Shown here: positions 5,907-11,135 of the stretch, piece by piece | How the letters are laid out: each line of letters begins with the position of its first letter | How positions within the stretch are numbered: position 1 is the first letter of the stretch | Origin: Candidatus Zixiibacteriota bacterium | GTDB taxonomy: Bacteria; SM23-81; DAOVCL01 | NCBI GenBank assembly: GCA_030670005.1 | Contig: DAOVCL010000049.1 | Coordinates: 1-11,135 of the forward strand | Direction of reading: 5' to 3' | Length of the DNA: 11,135 nt | Program-made: the position numbers and the translations under genes | Notes under the pieces: model-generated | The model's input: only the letters and a program-made list of their open reading frames with translations | The model's database searches: none | What the model was told of the DNA's origin: nothing

Positions 5907-5929
5907 AGGTGGATAACGCCTCCTTTTTT
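5907..5929 (+). terminator. Weak intrinsic terminator after the DUF151 gene
   Basis: AGGTG (5907-5911) can pair with CGCCT (5917-5921), with one G-U pair, around the loop GATAA. Two C residues and six T residues (5924-5929) follow. The stem is short, but the T tract and the position 52 bases after the stop support a terminator. Confidence 0.4.
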
Positions 5930-6004
5930 CTTCGGATGGTGGGAACATTGGTATATAAATCTTCTCCAGGTAATTCCTTGTGCGACGCCATCTTCCATAG
6001 ATAT

Positions 6005-6010
6005 TATAAT
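6005..6010 (+). promoter_or_regulatory. Probable -10 box of the five-gene operon
   Basis: A perfect TATAAT lies 38 bases before ATG 6049. No good -35 box stands at the normal distance; the best, TTGTGC at 5978-5983, is 21 bases away. The promoter may depend on an activator, or the match may be chance in an AT-rich gap. Confidence 0.35.
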
Positions 6011-6048
6011 AGAGAGATTCACAGATATAATTGTCTCTGTCTTTCACT

Positions 6049-7845
6049 ATGAGGACTTGGCCCGGAAACACAAAGGTCTTTAAGAGGCTATTTGTCCTTG
6101 GCCTCTTGAGCTTTTCTGTAGTCTCCTCCTGGGGAGGGGAGTCTGTGCAGGAGAGGTTTGGCCAGGCCGTGGGGCTTTTCCAGGAGGAAAGGTATCAGGA
6201 GGCCCTGGATAGCTTCCTCCTTTTCTCTGTAGATTACCCCCAATCTAGGTTCTCCTCAGCAGTTGACCTGATGGTAGCCAAATGCTACTATCATCTAGGT
6301 AACCTCCAGCAGGCCATTTCCGCTCTCCAGAGATTTCTCAAGGAGTATCCCTCCAGTTCTTACCGGGGCAATGCCCATTTTCTCTTAGGGAACTGTAGCT
6401 ACCTCTTGGGTGATGAAAGGGAAGCAACCTTGGAATACCTACTGAGTCTGGAGACGACGGAAGATCAGAGGTTGAAAAGGCTTGCCCGAAATTCCCTTTT
6501 GCCACTTCTCGGTGAGAGGCTCTCCCTTGAGGATCTCAATTGGTTGAGGGAAGAGGCTAAAGTGGGGAGGGGGATGGTAATCTTTTTCATCGGGAAGAGG
6601 AGGTTTCAGGCAGGGAATCTCTATGGAGCCTCTCAGATCCTGGAGGAGTATATAAAGGACTTTCCCCAGGGGCCTTATATTAGGGAGGCTCGCCGCTTAT
6701 GGGAAGAGGCTAAGGAGAAGTTAAAGAGGGTTGTCTATCTAGGGGTCCTTACCCCACTTAGTGGGGAGTATAAACATTGGGGAGAGAGCCTTCTTAGAGG
6801 GGTGAAGTTGGCCCGAGAGGAGACTGATCAGGGTGGAGATTGGATGCTTCAATTAAAGGTAGAGGATACGGAAGGTGATCCAGTTACGGCAGTAAAGGGA
6901 GCCCAAGATTTAGCCCAGGGAGGGTGTGTGGCCATTCTGGGTCCACTTCTCTCCAGCACTGCAGTGGGGGCGGCCTCTGTCTCCCAGCTTTTAGGGGTTC
7001 CCCTCCTTACCCCTACTGCCTCCCAGAGGGGTTTAGCCTCCTTAGGGGAGTGGATATTTCAGGGGAGTGTGGGAGCAGAGCAGCAGGGGAGGGCCCTGGC
7101 TGGCTACGCAACCAGGGATCTGGGTCTGAGCAAGTTTGCCGTTCTTGCCCCATTAACCCCCTGGGGGAAGGGGATAAGTGGAAGCTTTATCCAGGGGATA
7201 GAGGAGAATGGGGGGAAGGTTTTGGCTCAAAGCTGGTATGAGGAGGGTAGCACCGACTTCAGAGATCAGTTTAGGGCCATAAGGAAGCCTCTCTTGGCGG
7301 TGATCGACTCGATGCAGATAGCCGATGATACAACTAACCTTAACTTCTATACGCCTCAGGGGAGGCTAAAACCGCCAGAGGAATGGATACTTAACTTGGA
7401 CGGCCTCTTTGTCTCTGCGGATCCTCAGGAGGCGGCTATGATCGCCCCTCAAGTGGCCTTCTTTGGCCTGCACACCCATATCCTGGGGGATGGGGGGTGG
7501 GATTCTGAGGAGGTGCGGAGGATTGAGGGAAATTATGCTGAAGGGGCCGTATTGGTCACCGACTTCTATCCCCAGGGGATGAGGTGGGAGGGTTTCCGCT
7601 CTCGTTTTGCGGAGAGGTTTGGGATAAAGCCAGACAGGGTAGCGACCCTATCCTATGATATGGCCTCTCTGGTCTTGAATGCTCTGAAGGATGGGATCAG
7701 GGATAAGGAGAAATTGAGGAGAAGGCTCTTAGCGGTGAGTGGCTATCAAGGGGTGGGAGGGAGGATAACCCTCAGAGCCAATGGGGAGAATAGTGAGGTG
7801 GTTATTCTAAGGATAGAGGATGGTAAGGTGGTGAGGTTGAAGTGA
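6049..7845 (+). CDS. Exported TPR plus Peripla_BP_6 protein (LpoA-like)
   Basis: A 598-residue exported protein. Residues 1-30 form a signal peptide (basic VFKRLF, hydrophobic VLGLLSFSVVSSW). There is no lipobox cysteine, so it is probably periplasmic rather than a lipoprotein. Residues 34-222 hold YbgF/BamD-like TPR repeats (ERYQEALDSFLLF..YPQS, GNLQQAISALQRFLKEYPSSSYRGNAHFLLG). Residues 228-598 are a type 1 periplasmic-binding domain of the branched-chain amino-acid receptor class: YLGVLTPLSGEYKHWGESLLRGV, VEDTEGDP, ILGPLLSSTA, PLLTPTAS. This architecture matches LpoA/LppC-type penicillin-binding-protein activators, which do not bind amino acids, and the absence of transporter genes here supports that over ABC import. 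ATG 6049 is preferred over TTG 6031 because the TTG adds a non-signal extension; neither has a good ribosome site. It overlaps the next gene by 4 bases. Confidence 0.85.
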   Translation: MRTWPGNTKVFKRLFVLGLLSFSVVSSWGGESVQERFGQAVGLFQEERYQEALDSFLLFSVDYPQSRFSSAVDLMVAKCYYHLGNLQQAISALQRFLKEYPSSSYRGNAHFLLGNCSYLLGDEREATLEYLLSLETTEDQRLKRLARNSLLPLLGERLSLEDLNWLREEAKVGRGMVIFFIGKRRFQAGNLYGASQILEEYIKDFPQGPYIREARRLWEEAKEKLKRVVYLGVLTPLSGEYKHWGESLLRGVKLAREETDQGGDWMLQLKVEDTEGDPVTAVKGAQDLAQGGCVAILGPLLSSTAVGAASVSQLLGVPLLTPTASQRGLASLGEWIFQGSVGAEQQGRALAGYATRDLGLSKFAVLAPLTPWGKGISGSFIQGIEENGGKVLAQSWYEEGSTDFRDQFRAIRKPLLAVIDSMQIADDTTNLNFYTPQGRLKPPEEWILNLDGLFVSADPQEAAMIAPQVAFFGLHTHILGDGGWDSEEVRRIEGNYAEGAVLVTDFYPQGMRWEGFRSRFAERFGIKPDRVATLSYDMASLVLNALKDGIRDKEKLRRRLLAVSGYQGVGGRITLRANGENSEVVILRIEDGKVVRLK

Positions 7846-8057
7846 AGGGGAATATCGACGACGATATAGCCCTGAAGATAGTAATGGGAAAGAGGGAAAA
7901 GGAGGTGAGTTATCGGGAACTCTGCCTCTCCAACAACCTCTCTCAGGAGGCATTGGTCAGCCTTCTGGTTAAAAAGAAATTGATTGAGCCCAAGGAGCTT
8001 TTGGAAGAGATAAAGAGGGTGAAGGAGGAAAGGTATAGACCCCATTTAGATGAGTAA
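7842..8057 (+). CDS. Small helical protein of unknown function (71 aa)
   Basis: GTG 7842 overlaps the TGA of the LpoA-like gene in the form GTGA, the classic arrangement for translational coupling. The 71-residue product is charged and mostly helical. SYRELCLSNNLSQEALVSLLVKKKLI (23-48) could form a compact helical unit resembling the recognition region of small helix-turn-helix folds, followed by a charged helix (51-66). I do not recognise a family. There is no signal peptide or membrane segment. The coding call rests on the overlaps at both ends (4 and 8 bases) and codon use like its neighbours. Confidence 0.72.
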   Translation: MKGNIDDDIALKIVMGKREKEVSYRELCLSNNLSQEALVSLLVKKKLIEPKELLEEIKRVKEERYRPHLDE

Positions 8058-8481
8058 TGGCTCTTCTGTCGGATCTCTTAGCTGGATGGTACATCCCCTG
8101 CGTCGGGATTGGCGGGTGTCTGCCGGGGTGATAGCTTTGCTCTTTTTGGTCTGGTGGGGAGTCTGGCTGTGGACGAAGAGCTGGCCTCTTACCTTCCTCT
8201 CTGTAGTCGTTATGCTGGTTTCCCTCTCCTCCTTCCTCTTCCCCGTAACTTTTACCTTGGACCAAGAGTCTATAACGATGAAATCGGCATTTTCCACCAA
8301 GAGGAGGAAATGGGAGGAATTCAAGAGTTTTTGGGTGGACAACCATGGTGTCCTGTTAAGCCCTTTTGAGAGGAGGTCAAGGCTGGAGTCCTTTCGAGGA
8401 TTATACATAAGATTTTCCGATAACAAGGATGAGGTGGTGGAATTTATCCAACGGAGGTGGCAGGAGAATGGGCTGGCTTAG
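8050..8481 (+). CDS. Two-TM membrane protein with PH-like cytosolic domain
   Basis: A 143-residue membrane protein. After a short basic N-terminus (HPLRRDWR) come two hydrophobic helices at about 23-42 (rich in Trp, VWWGVWLW) and 45-66. A soluble part of about 70 residues follows: FTLDQESITMKSAFSTKRRKWEEFKSFWVDNHGVLLSPFERRSRLESFRGLYIRF (68-122) and a terminal helix (126-139). This two-TM-then-beta pattern is that of bacterial PH-like (YcxB/bPH) membrane proteins. The fold call is moderate and no function is known. The start overlaps the previous stop by 8 bases without its own clear ribosome site, so translation is probably coupled; ATG 8086 is an alternative start. Confidence 0.75.
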   Translation: MSNGSSVGSLSWMVHPLRRDWRVSAGVIALLFLVWWGVWLWTKSWPLTFLSVVVMLVSLSSFLFPVTFTLDQESITMKSAFSTKRRKWEEFKSFWVDNHGVLLSPFERRSRLESFRGLYIRFSDNKDEVVEFIQRRWQENGLA

Positions 8482-8791
8482 AAAGGCCTTCACCATAGAG
8501 GAGAAGGGGTCTACGCTGACCTCCAAGCAGGAGATAATCTTGGATAAGTTAGCCCGGAAGGTGGCCAGGTGGCAGATGGGCGTTCCGGCCATAATGTTTT
8601 TGGAGACGATAAAGCCCCTGAGCTTTATTGGCAGTCAGGTTCTGGTCTTCCTGGATCCACTGGTTAAATCCATCTTTAACCTCTCCGAATATAACGAATA
8701 TATCAAGTTAATGGAGGACAGGAAAAATGTGGAGCTTCTCATTGGCAAGATAGAGAATATAAGTTCCCAATCCACGGAGAAAGGGGGGTAG
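8468..8791 (+). CDS. Conserved protein of unknown function next to GlmL (107 aa)
   Basis: A 107-residue protein starting at ATG 8468, with GGAGG (8453-8457) 10 bases upstream; this start overlaps the previous gene by 14 bases, and a frame extension to 8429 lacks support. It contains LDKLARKVARWQMGVPAIMFLETIKPLSFIGSQVLVFLDPLVKSIF (about 24-69) and a charged helical end (75-100). From memory, similar small proteins with a PA-x-x-FLE-x-x-KPLSFIGSQ core occur beside GlmL-type genes in other bacteria, suggesting a functional partnership. The core is hydrophobic enough for membrane contact but not a clear TM helix. The stop directly abuts the ATG of the ATPase gene. Function is unknown. Confidence 0.8.
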   Translation: MGWLRKAFTIEEKGSTLTSKQEIILDKLARKVARWQMGVPAIMFLETIKPLSFIGSQVLVFLDPLVKSIFNLSEYNEYIKLMEDRKNVELLIGKIENISSQSTEKGG

Positions 8792-10615
8792 ATGAAGAAG
8801 AGACCGGAGGATATAAATGTCATTCTGGCCACGGACTGTGGTAGCACGACGACCAAGGCCATACTTATAGAGAAGAAGGGGAAGGAGTATAGGCTAATTG
8901 TCAGAGGTGAGGCCCCTACGACTGTGGAGGCCCCTTTTGAGGATGTGACAATGGGGGTTCTGAATGCCGTAGCTGAGGTGGAGGAGCTATCAGGGAGGAA
9001 GTTGCTTACCTCCGAGGGGAAGATAATCTCTCCGGCTAAAGCTAAGGAGGGAGCCGATATCTACATCTCCACTTCCAGCGCAGGAGGGGGGTTGCAGATG
9101 ATGGTGGCAGGAGTGGTGAGGAGTATGACCGCGGAGAGCGCTGAGAGGGCTGCCCTGGGCGCAGGGGCCATCGTTATGGATGTGATAGCTACCAATGACA
9201 AGAGGCTCCCCCATCAGCAGATAGAGAGAATAAGGCAGCTCAGGCCGGATATGATCCTCCTCTCCGGAGGGATAGATGGAGGGACAACCACCCATGTTGC
9301 CCAGTTGGCCGAGCTCATCTCTGCTGCGGATCCAAGGCCAAGGCTGGGGATAGGCTATAAGCTTCCGGTGATCTATGCCGGTAATGTGGATGCCAGAGAG
9401 GTAGTGGAGGCTCCCTTGGGTGATAAGACAAGCCTGGTGATTGTGGACAATATCAGGCCTGTTTTGGAGAGGGAGAACCTGAAACCGGCCAGGGATAAAA
9501 TCCATGACCTCTTTATGGAACATGTTATGGCCCAGGCCCCAGGATACAAAACCCTTATGTCCTGGACAGATGCTCCCATTATGCCTACTCCAGGGGCTGT
9601 GGGAGAGATTATCAAGACTATTGCCGAGAAGGAGGGAATAGAGGCTGTAGGGGTGGATATTGGTGGAGCGACCACTGATGTCTTCTCCGTCTTCCAGGGG
9701 GTCTTCAACCGCACCGTGAGCGCCAACTTGGGGATGAGTTACTCCATCTCCAATGTCTTTGCTGAGACAGGAGTGGAGAACATTATGCGCTGGGTCCCCT
9801 TCTCCTTAGACGAGAGGGAACTGCGCAACTGGGTACGCAACAAGATGATCCGCCCCACGACCATCCCCCAGCTAATGGAGGAGCTCATCGTGGAACAGTC
9901 TATAGCCAAGGAGGCCCTGAGGCTGGCCTTTAAACAGCACAAGTCGTTTGCCACTGTCTTGAAAGGGGTGCAGAAGCAGCGAACCATAGCCGATGCCTTT
10001 GAGCAAAGCGGTAGTGGAGCCACCCTGGTTAATATGATGAGCCTGGATATTCTGGTGGGAAGTGGGGGGGTTCTCTCCCATGCTCCCCGCCGCAACCAGG
10101 CTGGTATGATGTTGGTGGATGCCTTCCTGCCCCAGGGTATAACCAGGTTGGCCGTAGACAGCATATTTATGATGCCCCAGTTGGGGGTCCTCTCTACCAT
10201 TCATCCCCAGGCCGCCACCGAGGTCTTTGAGAAGGACTGCCTTATCCATCTGGGCACCTGTATAGCACCGGTAGGGGAGGGAAAGAAGGGTAGAGAGTGC
10301 CTGAGATATCAGATCGAGCTCCCTAGAGGGAAGAAAGCCGAAGGGGCCCTGGAATTTGGAGATTTGAAACTAATCCCCTTGGGAGTCGGCCAGGAGGCTA
10401 AGGTGATCCTGGAACCAGCCCGGGGGTTTGATATAGGAGGAGGAAAGGGGAGCAGGGTGGAAACCAAGGTTTCCGGGGGTGTGGTGGGGATAATAATTGA
10501 CTGCCGGGGCCGTCCCTTTGTCCTTCCGACAGATACGGGGGAGAGGGTGGCCAAGCTCAAGGAGTGGATGAAGGAGCTGGATGTATATCCTTTAGAGGCA
10601 TTGAGGAGGATTTAG
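8792..10615 (+). CDS. glmL: GlmL/MutL-type ASKHA ATPase (glutamate mutase L family)
   Basis: A 607-residue protein of the GlmL/MutL family (not the mismatch-repair MutL). The ASKHA phosphate-binding motif is ATDCGSTTTKAILIEK (13-28). Further marks are STSSAGGGLQMMVAGVVRSMTAESAERAALGAGA (93-126), ILLSGGIDGG (155-164), the second phosphate motif VGVDIGGATTDVFSVF (286-301) and LVGSGGVLSHAPRRNQ (421-436). In Clostridium tetanomorphum and related bacteria, mutL lies between the two subunit genes of coenzyme-B12-dependent glutamate mutase and is thought to act as a reactivating or chaperone factor. Neither subunit gene nor a cobalamin-binding (DxHxxG) protein is in this window, so it acts on an unseen mutase or has another role. 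It is the last gene of the operon, with AAGGGGGG before its ATG. Length is full for the family. Confidence 0.94.
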   Translation: MKKRPEDINVILATDCGSTTTKAILIEKKGKEYRLIVRGEAPTTVEAPFEDVTMGVLNAVAEVEELSGRKLLTSEGKIISPAKAKEGADIYISTSSAGGGLQMMVAGVVRSMTAESAERAALGAGAIVMDVIATNDKRLPHQQIERIRQLRPDMILLSGGIDGGTTTHVAQLAELISAADPRPRLGIGYKLPVIYAGNVDAREVVEAPLGDKTSLVIVDNIRPVLERENLKPARDKIHDLFMEHVMAQAPGYKTLMSWTDAPIMPTPGAVGEIIKTIAEKEGIEAVGVDIGGATTDVFSVFQGVFNRTVSANLGMSYSISNVFAETGVENIMRWVPFSLDERELRNWVRNKMIRPTTIPQLMEELIVEQSIAKEALRLAFKQHKSFATVLKGVQKQRTIADAFEQSGSGATLVNMMSLDILVGSGGVLSHAPRRNQAGMMLVDAFLPQGITRLAVDSIFMMPQLGVLSTIHPQAATEVFEKDCLIHLGTCIAPVGEGKKGRECLRYQIELPRGKKAEGALEFGDLKLIPLGVGQEAKVILEPARGFDIGGGKGSRVETKVSGGVVGIIIDCRGRPFVLPTDTGERVAKLKEWMKELDVYPLEALRRI

Positions 10616-10631
10616 CCTGAATAATTCGTAT

Positions 10632-10763
10632 GCCACAAAGGCACCAAGCCTCAATGGGTTGATAAAATTTAGATTAAAACAAAAGTCACAGGTTAATATT
10701 CAGTGCACTTCGATTTACAAACCGAACTGTTTTATATTCTTGGTGACTTAGTGCCTTCGTGGC
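10632..10763. repeat. Imperfect inverted-repeat element (GCCAC..CACCAAG type)
   Basis: GCCACAAAGGCACCAAG (10632-10648) matches the reverse complement of 10739-10763, apart from one substitution and an 8-base insertion in the right arm. The 90-base centre is AT-rich and has no gene. The arm sequence is of the 'CCACGAAGGCACxAAG' kind that recurs between genes in many environmental genomes, and it is unrelated to the CCACGGA family at 235 and 4774. The remaining flanks (10616-10631 and 10764-10791) show no terminator and only weak AT-rich promoter-like words. Confidence 0.6.
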
Positions 10764-10791
10764 TAAAATTTATAAATAATTCGGTTTAGCT

Positions 10792-11135
10792 ATGAGACTT
10801 TTTTTTCTCTTCCTTCTTCTCCCCCTCTTGGGGGAGAGTTATCCCCCGCCCTTAGGGGGCAGCACAGATCCTGTCCCTGGGACTTGCCCGGAGAGGAGGG
10901 GGTTTATAAATTTTTCCACTTCTTCCTGGGAAGGGATGGAATTTCAGGTCAACGAGGAGGACTATCCCGGTGGTTTCCCCCAGTGGTATCCTGATATAGC
11001 TTCCCTTTCCGATGATGGATTTGTAGCTGTCTGGATGGACGAGAGGAATGGGGATTATGATATCTATGCCCAGAGGTTTGGAGGAGATGGAAAACCCCAG
11101 GGGGAGACCATTAGGGTCAACGACGACTCAGGGAG
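10792..11135 (+). CDS. Secreted repeat protein, probably beta-propeller (3' partial)
   Basis: An open frame starts at ATG 10792 and is still open at the window edge (114 codons visible). It begins with a signal peptide, MRLFFLFLLLLPLLGES, so the product is exported. After a Pro/Gly-rich linker, the mature part contains GGFPQWYPDIASLSDDGFVAVWMDERNGDYDIYAQRFGGDGKPQGETIRVND. This is one unit of the 'VW.D.R.G..DIYAQRF...G' repeat, usually found in tandem in large bacterial secreted proteins with propeller-like folds. Only the first unit is visible, so length, anchoring and function cannot be judged. It lacks a clear ribosome site. It follows the inverted-repeat element and is separate from the GlmL operon. 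Confidence 0.72.
   Translation, partial: MRLFFLFLLLPLLGESYPPPLGGSTDPVPGTCPERRGFINFSTSSWEGMEFQVNEEDYPGGFPQWYPDIASLSDDGFVAVWMDERNGDYDIYAQRFGGDGKPQGETIRVNDDSG

Noticed and set aside
6049..7845. Branched-chain amino-acid ABC transporter receptor
   Set aside because: The TPR N-terminus and the absence of any permease or ATPase genes nearby fit an LpoA-like envelope protein better.
8792..10615. DNA mismatch-repair MutL
   Set aside because: The motifs are those of the ASKHA ATPase fold (DCGSTTTK, DIGGATTD), not the GHKL ATPase of mismatch-repair MutL; only the name is shared.

Overview
All supported genes in this window lie on the + strand. It looks like a chromosomal segment from a bacterium with an envelope-export system. 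Arginine codons AGG/AGA and purine-rich mRNA-like strands dominate, and ribosome sites are strong (GGGAGG, AAAGGAG). Together with a DUF763 gene, typical of archaea and thermophilic bacteria, this hints at an uncultured thermophile. A Desulfobacterota-like or neighbouring Gram-negative lineage would fit the LpoA-like TPR/periplasmic-binding protein, but the assignment is inference only. I see no rRNA, tRNA, CRISPR, transposase or phage genes.

Layout. (1) 1-214: the 3' end of an unidentified gene and a strong intrinsic terminator. (2) 235-379: a 145-bp MITE-like element with terminal inverted repeats; its 106-bp core recurs at 4790-4895 with one difference. (3) 439-2281: a translationally coupled pair, a DUF763 protein and an inositol-monophosphatase-family enzyme. 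(4) 2282-2504: a non-coding gap holding a small palindromic element with a related sequence motif. (5) 2505-3375: a UPF0173 metal-dependent hydrolase followed one base later by a stand-alone EF-Tu-domain-2-like protein. (6) 3361-3518: a hairpin-rich stretch with a 15-codon mini-ORF, leading into (7) 3519-4748, a Mth938-domain protein and a polytopic M50 (site-2-type) protease. (8) 4749-4958: the second repeat copy. (9) 4959-5855: thioredoxin, then a DUF151 bifunctional-nuclease-family protein with its own good sigma-70-type promoter. (10) 6049-10615: a very tight five-gene operon in which each gene overlaps or abuts the next: an exported TPR plus Peripla_BP_6 (LpoA-like) protein, a 71-aa helical protein, a two-TM protein with a PH-like cytosolic part, a 107-aa conserved protein, and a GlmL/MutL-type ASKHA ATPase. 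(11) 10616-10791: a different inverted-repeat element. (12) 10792 to the end: the start of a secreted repeat (probably beta-propeller) protein that runs off the window.

Most genes are widespread conserved housekeeping or poorly characterised families, and there is no clear defence or mobile system. The points most worth a second look are the near-identical dispersed repeats, the structured leader before the Mth938 gene, and the operon joining an envelope protein, two small unknown proteins and an apparently orphan GlmL-type ATPase.
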